The notes under the pieces were generated by a model. The model was not told the origin of the DNA and made no database searches. It worked only from the letters and a program-made list of their open reading frames with translations. From an uncultured Collinsella sp. (GTDB taxonomy: Bacteria; Actinomycetota; Coriobacteriia; Coriobacteriales; Coriobacteriaceae), in assembly GCA_902496335.1 (NCBI GenBank), contig CABVAO010000069.1, forward strand, positions 1-7,393: a stretch of DNA of 7,393 nucleotides. Direction: 5' to 3'. This document shows, piece after piece, positions 1-5,292 of the stretch. Numbering within the stretch: the stretch's first letter is position 1; every line of letters begins with the position of its first letter. Position numbers and translations under genes: made by a program.

Positions 1-2
1 CG

Positions 3-962
3 GTGCAGTTCGTCGACACCATGAGCGCGGGGCTCGACCCCTCCAAGGTGGCCGCGAGCATGCGCGTGTACGCGGCGGCGGGCGCGGACGGCGGCTTCGG
101 CGCCGTTGCATGTGAGGGCGGTAACGCCAACTCGACGCCGGCTAAAGGGTGGACAGATATTACTCCACAGTGCAAGGTCTCGATCGAGGGCAATGCCTTC
201 ACCGTGCGCACCGGCGACCTGATCGCCGCGCTCGGCGGGGCCGACGCCTTCGCCGCGGGCGCCCGCGTGGTTGCTGCCTACAGTGCGCCGTTGGGGGCCA
301 ACTGCAATCGAGGCGCTACCAAGGGCAACCCCAACGAGGTCTACCTGCGCTACCCCCGCTCTCCCTTTGCTGACCAGTCCGGCGACGCCGGGTTCACCCG
401 CACGTCGAGCGATGACGCGTGCGCCTACACCTGGGGACTCAGTCTGATCAAGCGCTCAAGCTCGGACGATAAACCGCTCGCGGGCGCCAAACTGCGCATC
501 ATCGATGACCGCGGGCGCATTCTAACGACTGACGGCTCGTGGTCGACGGATGCCGACGCGTGCGTTACCACATGCGCGGACGGGCATGTGGAATTGAGCG
601 GTGTGGACGCGGGTGTTTACACCGTCGAGGAGGTCGCGGCTCCCAAGGGATACGCCGCCTTTGAGGGCAGACGAACGGTAACGGTTACGTCCGAGGGTCT
701 GGACGTTAAGCAGGTGGCAGCTGCGAAGCCCAAAGTGACCGTGTCGGCCGAAAGCCCTCTGCGGGTTGATACCGCCGATGCCGGGACGGGTTCGATTGAG
801 CTGTCGGTACTCAACACCCCAAGCAAAGAAGCAAGTCGAGGCTTTATGCCCTCGACGGGAGATAGAACGTTGGCGCTGGTGGCGGCTTTGGCTGCCATCG
901 GAGTGGCGGTTATTGTTGTCGCGCTCGTCATCAAGCGGGGAGGAGGTCGCCGTGAAAAATAG
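3..962 (+). CDS. LPXTG-type fimbrial/pilin-like surface protein, 5'-partial
   Basis: The visible 319 residues are the C-terminal part of a cell-wall-anchored surface protein; the frame is open to the window edge, so the GTG at 3 is probably an internal Val codon. Residues 1-140 resemble the middle domain of fimbrial proteins with isopeptide bonds (VDTMSAGLDPSKV at the start). Residues 147-275 look like a CnaB/SpaA fold: IKRSSSDDKPLAGAK, then GVYTVEEVAAPKGY, then a last strand ending VLNTP. Lys150, Glu209 or Glu210, and Asn271 sit where the Lys-Glu-Asn isopeptide triad of this family is expected. The sorting signal is MPSTG (residues 282-286), a variant of LPXTG, followed by a hydrophobic helix and the tail KRGGGRREK. 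A class C or A sortase should cleave after Thr285. Six Cys residues in the exported part are unusual and could form disulfides. It may be a pilin subunit or a stand-alone adhesin; the upstream genes needed to decide are outside the window. Confidence 0.85.
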   Translation: MQFVDTMSAGLDPSKVAASMRVYAAAGADGGFGAVACEGGNANSTPAKGWTDITPQCKVSIEGNAFTVRTGDLIAALGGADAFAAGARVVAAYSAPLGANCNRGATKGNPNEVYLRYPRSPFADQSGDAGFTRTSSDDACAYTWGLSLIKRSSSDDKPLAGAKLRIIDDRGRILTTDGSWSTDADACVTTCADGHVELSGVDAGVYTVEEVAAPKGYAAFEGRRTVTVTSEGLDVKQVAAAKPKVTVSAESPLRVDTADAGTGSIELSVLNTPSKEASRGFMPSTGDRTLALVAALAAIGVAVIVVALVIKRGGGRREK

Positions 963-1041
963 CTGCCCCCCTGCTCAATGGCGTACTGCCTCCGTAGCGA
1001 GTGACGCGCAGGCCTGCCGACCTGATGATCATTGGTTTTGA
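952..1041 (+). CDS. possible 29-residue ORF or 5' remnant of a lost gene
   Basis: A GTG codon at 952 lies 6 nt after a near-perfect ribosome binding site (GGAGGAGG at about 938-945) and overlaps the last 11 bases of the surface protein gene, an arrangement typical of translational coupling. The frame stops at 1039-1041 after 29 codons. The peptide (starts VKNSCPPAQW) has no recognisable domain or membrane helix. It could be the start of a former downstream operon gene, for example a sortase or second subunit, whose body was deleted. Equally, the purine run may only encode the Gly-Gly-Gly-Arg-Arg tail of the surface protein, with the GTG there by chance. Confidence 0.15.
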   Translation: MKNSCPPAQWRTASVASDAQACRPDDHWF

Positions 1042-1072
1042 CAAAGTTACTAGAGAACCCTCCAAGAAAACC

Positions 1073-1103
1073 GGGGCACCCGGTCGATGCGATCGGGTGC
1101 CCC
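1073..1103. terminator. bidirectional terminator-like hairpin between convergent genes
   Basis: A perfect 10-bp GC-rich stem (GGGGCACCCG at 1073-1082 with CGGGTGCCCC at 1094-1103) extends inward through a G-T pair and three more pairs to a 3-base loop, 14 bp in all. It lies between the plus-strand surface protein gene and the convergent minus-strand membrane gene. The T-rich tracts are imperfect on both sides: TTCGTTTGTT on the plus side and GGTTTTCTT on the minus side. It can therefore serve both genes, although neither tail is a classic uninterrupted U-run. Confidence 0.7.
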
Positions 1104-1153
1104 GCTTCGTTTGTTGGTGCAAAGCAACCTGGCACCTTTGTGGTGGTTGGCGG

Positions 1154-2299
1154 CTAAGCGGTGGGGAGTCCTGGCGTGTTAGCCGGCTGCTGCGGCTTGA
1201 GGCGGGCGTTGCGCCAGATGATCTGGATGATGTAGCCGAGCATAAAGACGAAGGCCACGCCGCTGATGAAGCCGCCTACGAGGGGAAGCCCCGTGAGGGC
1301 GCCTGCGATTACGCCACCAACGGCTGCCATGGCGTAGCGGTTCTGGCTGTGTCCGACCATGCGGGCAATCGCGCACCCCGCAAAGGCACTCGACACCAAC
1401 GCGATGCCGATAACGCCGCACAAGAGGGCTCCGGCAAGCGACAGACCAGCGATAGAGATAATCAGCAGTAGGACGGCGGGGGCGATAGCAATCGTGCTCA
1501 GAAGACCGCTCACCCACAGGGGCATGGGGCGCTGGTGGAGCATGCCGGCGGCGCTGGCGGTCGCGCGCGGAAAGACGAGCTCGAGCAGCAGAGCGACAAA
1601 GCAGGTCGAGAGTGCCGCGGCGACGATACCGCCGATGACATCGTTAACGGTGGAAGTATCCTCGTTCTCGGTGCGGTCGATCTTGAGCGCACCGACCTCG
1701 GCTCCCGCGGCGCGCTCGGGGTCCTCGGAGACGTGCGCGTTCACGGTGCCGGTGATGTGGGCGTTCTTGCCCAGGATGAGCTTGTCGGCCCAAACCTCGA
1801 CATCGCCCTTGACGGTGCCATCGATGGTCACCGCGTCGCCCGCAAGCGCTGCCGACTTGGTGGAGCCTCGCAGGGCAACCGTCTCGCCTATCGCGTAGAA
1901 ACAGTTGGCGGTGCTGTCGGAATTGAGCACGACATGCTGGCCAGCGACGGTCACGCTGCCATCAACCGTGGTCTTGGCAATGTCGATGGTGCGTGCCGCC
2001 AGACGGACGGCGCCGCCCACTGTGCAGTCACGGATCGAGAGGGTATCGCCCGCGGCGATGATATCGCGGCCGATGGACACATCATCCAAGTTGAGGGCCT
2101 GACCTGCCCAGTACAGGTCACCTTCGACGCCGGACGGATTGGCGTCATTGTCGGTCGCAAGTACGTTTCCTGCGGTGTCCGTGCCGGCGAACGACGCCGT
2201 GGGAAGCACGGTGATCGCCAGCGCGATGAGCGCGAATAGGATGGTGATGCGGCCCCATGCTTTACGGCGCTGGGTCAACGGGAGTTGATTGCAGGGCAT
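1154..2299 (-). CDS. exported bactofilin-like domain protein with C-terminal membrane helices
   Basis: The start chosen is the ATG at 2299 (381 aa), because AAGGA lies 7-8 nt before it and a signal peptide begins there; a longer frame from 2347 adds 16 residues without such support. Residues 1-38 form a signal peptide: RRK, a hydrophobic core, then ASFA before Gly39. Residues about 60-190 are a ladder of short Gly/Val/Asp-rich repeats (VGGAVRLAARTIDI, VDGSVTVAGQHVVL, VKGDVEVWADKLIL), the pattern of bactofilin/polymer-forming (DUF583-like) right-handed beta-helices. A charged linker (191-219) leads to four or five hydrophobic segments at about 222-243, 262-285, 286-314 and 323-363. The repeats should therefore be outside the membrane, unlike cytosolic bactofilins. 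Proteins of this layout are usually annotated as polymer-forming cytoskeletal proteins; the function is unknown. It is convergent with the surface protein gene and co-directional with the gene ending at 2406. Confidence 0.8.
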   Translation of the reverse strand: MPCNQLPLTQRRKAWGRITILFALIALAITVLPTASFAGTDTAGNVLATDNDANPSGVEGDLYWAGQALNLDDVSIGRDIIAAGDTLSIRDCTVGGAVRLAARTIDIAKTTVDGSVTVAGQHVVLNSDSTANCFYAIGETVALRGSTKSAALAGDAVTIDGTVKGDVEVWADKLILGKNAHITGTVNAHVSEDPERAAGAEVGALKIDRTENEDTSTVNDVIGGIVAAALSTCFVALLLELVFPRATASAAGMLHQRPMPLWVSGLLSTIAIAPAVLLLIISIAGLSLAGALLCGVIGIALVSSAFAGCAIARMVGHSQNRYAMAAVGGVIAGALTGLPLVGGFISGVAFVFMLGYIIQIIWRNARLKPQQPANTPGLPTA

Positions 2300-2405
2300 A
2301 GTGAATCCTTCGTTAGATACTCGGCATATACCTAACAGGGTACCCAACGCGTGGGCGCTCTAAAAGAACCTCTCGGTTGCATTTCGAAGGATGAGCCCGC
2401 GCTAC

Positions 2406-3095
2406 CTACTTTTTGCGATGCAAAAAGCGCGCGATGTCTTCTTCGGTGGGGCTTTTGATGTCAAAGCGCAGCGAGAGCCAGCGCAGACCCATGGTCACGA
2501 CAACGCATACGATCAGCGCGGCGACATTGCTCATGATGCCGCTCATAACGAGACACACGTAGCTTGTCGATCCGGCGATGGCCGCGATGGCATAAAAGTT
2601 AGTGCGTTGGAAAATGCCCGGAACCACGCCCATAAAGCCGTCGCGCAGCATGCCGCCACCTACTGCGGTGAAGAAGCCCATCATGATGCAAACGACGTGC
2701 GCAAAACCGTAGACCAGTGCCTTGTCTGCGCCGGTTGCCGCATAGATGCCGACCGAGATGATGTCGAGCAAGGGGATGAGTTTTTCGGGCTTGTCGACGA
2801 TTGCCGGGAAAATGTAGATGATGGCTGCCGTGGCGATGGAGAGCGGCAGCGCCATTGGCTGGTTGAGGATGTAGACGTTGCCCACCTGCAGCGTCATGTC
2901 GCGCAAGAGACCGCCGCCCAGACCGCAGACCACCGCGAGCGCGACCGCGCCCACCAGGTCGAGCTTGTGCTCGCGCGCAACCAACACACCCGAGATCGAT
3001 GCAGCGACAACAGCGAACATCTCGAGCCAAAACGGAATAGCGACCATGGCATCCGAGGCATGTGAGGTAATGGTTATGGAGGCGACGACGGGCAA
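2406..3095 (-). CDS. TRIC/UPF0126-family membrane channel protein
   Basis: This 229-residue protein belongs by sequence pattern to the UPF0126 family (YicG/YadS type), the prokaryotic relatives of trimeric intracellular cation channels. Two halves each carry the family signature: GLGGGLLRD at residues 58-66 and VGGGMLRD at 145-152, each preceded by a hydrophobic helix. About seven membrane segments are visible, and the length is close to typical (about 200-230). TRIC homologues form homotrimeric, potassium-permeable channels; the physiological role in bacteria is unsettled. The start is TTG at 3095, chosen because AAAGGA lies 7 nt upstream. The first ATG (residue 17, at 3047) has no such site but would still retain all helices. 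An inverted repeat (2409-2427) overlaps the stop codon but is AT-rich, and I see no good terminator after the gene. The 106-bp gap to the next minus-strand gene leaves co-transcription open. Confidence 0.88.
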   Translation of the reverse strand: MPVVASITITSHASDAMVAIPFWLEMFAVVAASISGVLVAREHKLDLVGAVALAVVCGLGGGLLRDMTLQVGNVYILNQPMALPLSIATAAIIYIFPAIVDKPEKLIPLLDIISVGIYAATGADKALVYGFAHVVCIMMGFFTAVGGGMLRDGFMGVVPGIFQRTNFYAIAAIAGSTSYVCLVMSGIMSNVAALIVCVVVTMGLRWLSLRFDIKSPTEEDIARFLHRKK

Positions 3096-3226
3096 GATGG
3101 GGTCCTTTGGGTTGCTGGTTTAGACAATGCCCGTACATAGTACATGGTTGGCGGGCCTGGCGACCCTATTGCTCGGTAAACGGTTGGCAGCGGATGCTGA
3201 CATGGCATTGCTGGAATGCCAGGGAT

Positions 3227-3307
3227 CCAAAACATGTACGTCACCCTCCAAAAACAGCATTTTTCGACATCTTTGGAGGCGGACGTACATGTTTGGATTG
3301 AGCTCAC
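3227..3307 (+). repeat. 81-bp palindromic inverted repeat, left copy
   Basis: This 81-bp sequence recurs in inverted orientation at 4418-4498, with 75 of 81 positions identical by hand alignment and no gaps. It is itself an imperfect palindrome: arms 3230-3252 and 3272-3294 pair at 21 of 23 positions around a 19-base loop containing CATTTTTCGACATC. The inner edge ends in the 8-base palindrome TGAGCTCA. It lies between the divergent TRIC and nuclease genes. It could be the end of a mobile unit, a dispersed REP-like element or a strong hairpin insulator. No coding role is supported, although several frames read through it. Confidence 0.9.
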
Positions 3308-3314
3308 AGCATGA

Positions 3315-3379
3315 GTGAGTTGATTTACTCACATCCGGTATATTTCCCCACTTCAACGGACATAAGAGTTGGATACCGG
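3315..3379 (+). promoter_or_regulatory. nuclease gene leader with two inverted repeats
   Basis: Between the left repeat and the nuclease start are two small dyads. GTGAGT at 3315-3320 mirrors ACTCAC at 3327-3332, with a 6-base gap. CCGGTAT at 3335-3341 mirrors ATACCGG at 3373-3379, with a 31-base gap, and the second arm ends 8 bases before the ribosome binding site. They could be operators, or a leader hairpin that influences translation. TTGATT (3320-3325) and TATATT (3339-3344) resemble promoter boxes but are only 13 bases apart, so I do not call a sigma-70 promoter. Confidence 0.3.
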
Positions 3380-3399
3380 CTCAGAGCGAGAGGCCCTCA

Positions 3400-4407
3400 A
3401 TGGATACCCCTGTTCTCATTTCGCATAAAACCGCATGGCTTGTCCATCATGCACCCCAGAATTTGGTTCAGTCTCTTGCGCGGCACGACTACCAGATAGG
3501 CGCACAAGGCATCTCCACCCAGCAACGTGTTGCGCGCATACGACAGGCTCTTACCGACTGCGGCATTCCGTCCGATATGCTTAAGACTATCGATATCGCG
3601 GTTGTATTCGAATTCGAGCGAATTCGTACCAAAGGCGTCGTTTGTCACATTCTTGGACAAAATCTTCCCTACGAGCATATTAACGAGTTGACGTCCGGAA
3701 TCTTCATCACCGACGAAGCCTTCACCTTTGTGCTCGCTGCCGGGTGGATGGATAGGATCGAATATCTCGAATATGGCTATGAAGTTTGCGGCGATTATCG
3801 CATGAGGCTCAATCCCGCCGACCCTTACACCGGGCAACCAGCCACTACCTCCAAGGATGAAATAACCAAACTGCTCGATCGGCACCCCGGCAAACCCGGT
3901 GCCACACGTGCACGGCTCGCGCTCAGGCACATCTACGATCACTCGGCCTCGCCTATGGAGACCGCTTCGGCAATCGCCCTCTCGCTCCCAACAAGCGAAG
4001 GCGGCGTTGGCATCCGAGGTATCGAACTCAACAAACCGCTCGAGATCCCTCAACGTCTCTGGCATTGCGCCAAAGCTCGAACACTCAAAATCGATGCGCT
4101 CGTGACCTATAAGCGCAGGGCGCTCGGTATCGAATATAAGGGCGGTTTTCACGATGAGCTCGAGCGCAAGGGAGCAGATGCGGAGCGAGAGGCCGTTCTC
4201 TCCCAAATGGGATATCGAATCGTTACGCTCACTTCGGCTCAGTTCAGTAGTCAGCTCGCCTTTCACCGCGCCATGAACAACATTCGCGAAGCACTCGGCA
4301 TGCCTCGCTGTACCGACACCGGGTACCAGAGAAAACAAAACGAACTACGCAAGGCACTTATCCGCAACTGGAAAAGCATACGAGACGAGGAGGCACCTTC
4401 CGAATAG
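3400..4407 (+). CDS. AbiEi-like / DUF559 (Vsr-like) PD-(D/E)XK nuclease-type protein
   Basis: This 335-residue protein starts at ATG 3400, with GAGAGG six bases upstream. The C-terminal domain shows a Vsr/DUF559-type PD-(D/E)XK pattern: SPMET (184-188, Glu187 as the helix acid), Asp232 in KIDALV, Glu245-Tyr-Lys247 as the ExK pair, His251, and Asp260 followed by Arg263. It ends with GYRIVTLTSAQ, the last core strand, and a helix. Residues about 60-170 (GVVCHILGQNLPYEHI, later FITDEAFTFVLAA) resemble the region in actinobacterial AbiEi-antitoxin-like proteins that precedes a DUF559 domain. Those links are from memory of the families, not a search. All expected catalytic residues are present, so it could be active on DNA; the substrate and biological role are unknown. 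No AbiEii-like toxin partner is adjacent. It is a single-gene unit bracketed by the inverted repeats at 3227 and 4418, and it uses more A/T-ending codons than the ribosomal genes nearby, which fits acquisition or low expression. Confidence 0.75.
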   Translation: MDTPVLISHKTAWLVHHAPQNLVQSLARHDYQIGAQGISTQQRVARIRQALTDCGIPSDMLKTIDIAVVFEFERIRTKGVVCHILGQNLPYEHINELTSGIFITDEAFTFVLAAGWMDRIEYLEYGYEVCGDYRMRLNPADPYTGQPATTSKDEITKLLDRHPGKPGATRARLALRHIYDHSASPMETASAIALSLPTSEGGVGIRGIELNKPLEIPQRLWHCAKARTLKIDALVTYKRRALGIEYKGGFHDELERKGADAEREAVLSQMGYRIVTLTSAQFSSQLAFHRAMNNIREALGMPRCTDTGYQRKQNELRKALIRNWKSIRDEEAPSE

Positions 4408-4417
4408 TGCCGCTCCC

Positions 4418-4498
4418 GTGAGCTCAATCCAAACGTGTACGTCAGCCTCCAAAGATGTCGAAAAATGTCGGTTTTGGAGGGTGACGTACATGTTTGGG
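4418..4498 (-). repeat. 81-bp palindromic inverted repeat, right copy
   Basis: This is the inverted partner of 3227-3307, matching at 75 of 81 positions, and it begins 10 bp after the nuclease stop codon. Read on the plus strand, arms 4431-4453 and 4473-4495 pair at 22 of 23 positions (one G-T wobble, one G-G mismatch) around a 19-base loop in which ATGTCG occurs twice. In nuclease mRNA this would be a very stable hairpin directly after the stop codon, but no U-run follows, so a classic intrinsic terminator is not supported. It may protect the mRNA 3' end or be a mobile-element end. Confidence 0.9.
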
Positions 4499-4529
4499 GA
4501 AGCGTGGGATCGAGACGTATTTCGATAAC

Positions 4530-4556
4530 AAAAAAGCTCCCATTCTTGGGAGCTTT
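4530..4556 (-). terminator. intrinsic terminator after tRNA-Ser(CGA)
   Basis: Read on the minus strand, a 9-bp stem (AAAGCTCCC, 6-base loop, GGGAGCTTT) runs into TTTTTT. It begins 12 bases after the encoded CCA of the CGA-anticodon tRNA gene, a standard position for terminating a tRNA transcript. Confidence 0.85.
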
Positions 4557-4567
4557 CTCAACCAAAA

Positions 4568-4658
4568 TGGCGGAGGAGGAGGGATTCGAACCCTCGTGAC
4601 CTTATACAGGCCAAACGGTTTTCGAGACCGCCGCATTCAACCACTCTGCCACCCCTCC
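4568..4658 (-). tRNA. tRNA-Ser (anticodon CGA)
   Basis: The reverse complement folds as a 91-nt class II tRNA. The acceptor GGAGGGG pairs with CTCCTCC (one G-T), the discriminator is G and CCA is encoded. The anticodon stem GCGGT/ACCGT encloses the loop CTCGAAA, giving anticodon CGA (4622-4624) for UCG codons. A long variable arm and the T-arm GAGGG-TTCGAAT-CCCTC confirm serine type. The terminator at 4530-4556 follows. The nearest gene upstream on the same strand is the other serine tRNA, but a terminator between them suggests partial uncoupling. No separate promoter is evident in the 48-bp gap. Confidence 0.97.
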
Positions 4659-4667
4659 GCGTGGGGT

Positions 4668-4697
4668 AAAAACAAAGCAGGCTCGAAGGCCTGCTTT
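4668..4697 (-). terminator. intrinsic terminator between the two serine tRNA genes
   Basis: On the minus strand a 9-bp stem (AAAGCAGGC, 6-base loop, GCCTGCTTT) is followed by GTTTTT, beginning 9 bases after the CCA end of the GGA-anticodon tRNA. It should end that transcript, so the CGA tRNA downstream depends on read-through or on an unrecognised promoter. Confidence 0.8.
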
Positions 4698-4706
4698 GGA
4701 ATTAAC

Positions 4707-4797
4707 TGGCGGAGAGTCAGGGATTTGAACCCTGGAGACGCTTTTGACGCCTACACGATTTCCAATCGTGCTCCTTCGGCCACTCGGACAACTCTCC
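4707..4797 (-). tRNA. tRNA-Ser (anticodon GGA)
   Basis: The reverse complement folds as a 91-nt class II tRNA. The acceptor GGAGAGT pairs perfectly with ACTCTCC, the discriminator is G and CCA is encoded. The anticodon stem CACGA/TCGTG holds the loop TTGGAAA, anticodon GGA (4761-4763), reading UCC and UCU codons. The D-arm region (GTCCGAGTGGCCGAAGGAGC), a long variable arm and the T-arm CAGGG-TTCAAAT-CCCTG are typical of serine tRNAs. It is first in the minus-strand tRNA pair and has a good promoter just upstream. Confidence 0.97.
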
Positions 4798-4813
4798 GTT
4801 AAATGCGAAAGTT

Positions 4814-4841
4814 AGTATACACGAGGAATCGTAAGGTGCAA
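4814..4841 (-). promoter_or_regulatory. promoter of tRNA-Ser(GGA)
   Basis: On the minus strand TTGCAC (4836-4841) and TATACT (4814-4819) are separated by 16 bases, close to the sigma-70 housekeeping consensus. The -10 box ends 16 bases before the mature tRNA 5' end, leaving a short leader for RNase P to remove. Confidence 0.75.
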
Positions 4842-5192
4842 GCCGAAAACTTAGCATTTTTTGATCCACAGTGTCTCGCGCTGTGCCTAAAACGCGCGGC
4901 ACATGCAGTCTGACCAGCAAAATCATGCTAAGCGAATTGCTCAAAAAAGGACTTTATAGACCACGAGCAAACGAATTTAAAATCTTTTTGGCGATTCATT
5001 AGACCACTGGTATGCATTTTGCGACCACAGCCTCGTGCCCGTTGACCTGCGGCTTGGCTCAGCTTGTCCCCACGGCACCGTATCTTGTCCACAAATCCGT
5101 CAAGCTTTTGGTCGGCATTTGGTTGGAATGCGCATGAAACGTCGTGCGAGTATGGGCATATGTGGAGGTCATGAGGTTGTAGCTGCAAATTC
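4842..5192. other. gene-free stretch between tRNA-Ser and the rpsF promoter
   Basis: I see no credible gene in these 350 bases. A 113-codon minus-strand frame crosses it but has no ribosome binding site and runs through the rpsF promoter. A 36-codon plus-strand frame from 5012 also lacks a binding site. Visible small structures are CTTAGCAT/ATGCTAAG (4850-4857 and 4925-4932) enclosing a 7-bp hairpin (4867-4885), which competes with an alternative pairing of GTGCC with GGCAC. There are also DnaA-box-like 9-mers at 4862-4870 (TGATCCACA), 5064-5072 (TTGTCCCCA) and 5085-5093 (TTGTCCACA). An untranslated RNA cannot be excluded. Confidence 0.5.
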
Positions 5193-5221
5193 TTGCGGCC
5201 TGGGAGGTTGAAAGATATTAT
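5193..5221 (+). promoter_or_regulatory. promoter of the rpsF-ssb-rpsR-rplI operon
   Basis: TTGCGG (5193-5198) and TATTAT (5216-5221) are spaced 17 bases apart, a good housekeeping promoter. Transcription would begin near 5228, giving a leader of about 65 nt before rpsF that contains the hairpin at 5238-5266. Confidence 0.7.
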
Positions 5222-5237
5222 TACCAAGTCTTTTCCT

Positions 5238-5266
5238 GCTTCAGGCGCACCTTCACGACCTGAAGC
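5238..5266 (+). promoter_or_regulatory. hairpin in the rpsF leader
   Basis: GCTTCAGG (5238-5245) pairs with CCTGAAGC (5259-5266) around a 13-base loop; two inner C-G/G-C pairs with a bulged A can extend the stem. It ends 13 bases before the ribosome binding site. Many bacteria carry an autoregulatory S6:S18-binding RNA in the rpsF 5' UTR, so the position suggests that role. I do not see its conserved CCG signature in the expected bulge, so the assignment is tentative. Confidence 0.4.
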
Positions 5267-5292
5267 CACATTTGCCCAGAGGAGGTGACAAT

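Noticed and set aside
1535..2239. 234-codon plus-strand frame opposite the bactofilin-like gene
   Set aside because: The product is Arg/Asp/Gly-rich without hydrophobic core patterns. The minus-strand frame has a signal peptide, repeats and membrane helices.
2409..2427. CTTTTTGC-ATC-GCAAAAAG inverted repeat at the end of the TRIC gene as a terminator
   Set aside because: The stem is AT-rich, overlaps the last codons and is not followed by a T-run on the minus strand.
2391..3065. 224-codon plus-strand frame opposite the TRIC gene
   Set aside because: The product is rich in His/Asp/Arg/Ala, an antisense reading of a membrane protein. The minus-strand frame carries both family signatures.
3203..3221. 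TGGCATT/AATGCCA 7-bp hairpin just outside the left repeat as part of the repeat
   Set aside because: The right copy has no counterpart at the corresponding outer position, so it is not part of the repeated unit.
3397..4338. 313-codon minus-strand frame antisense to the nuclease gene
   Set aside because: The plus-strand frame has the ordered nuclease motifs and a ribosome binding site; the antisense product shows no recognisable pattern.
3227..4498. Two similar repeats read as a CRISPR or attL/attR pair
   Set aside because: There are only two copies, in inverted orientation, about 1.1 kb apart with a gene between. There is no spacer array, and site-specific integration would give direct repeats.
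3222..4510. GGGAT on both outer sides of the repeat unit as a target-site duplication
   Set aside because: The left copy touches the repeat (3222-3226) but the right one is about 7 bp away (4506-4510). A 5-base match at unequal distances is expected by chance.
4928..5269. 113-codon minus-strand frame in the gap before rpsF
   Set aside because: It has no ribosome binding site, covers the rpsF promoter and leader, and its composition resembles no protein family I recognise.
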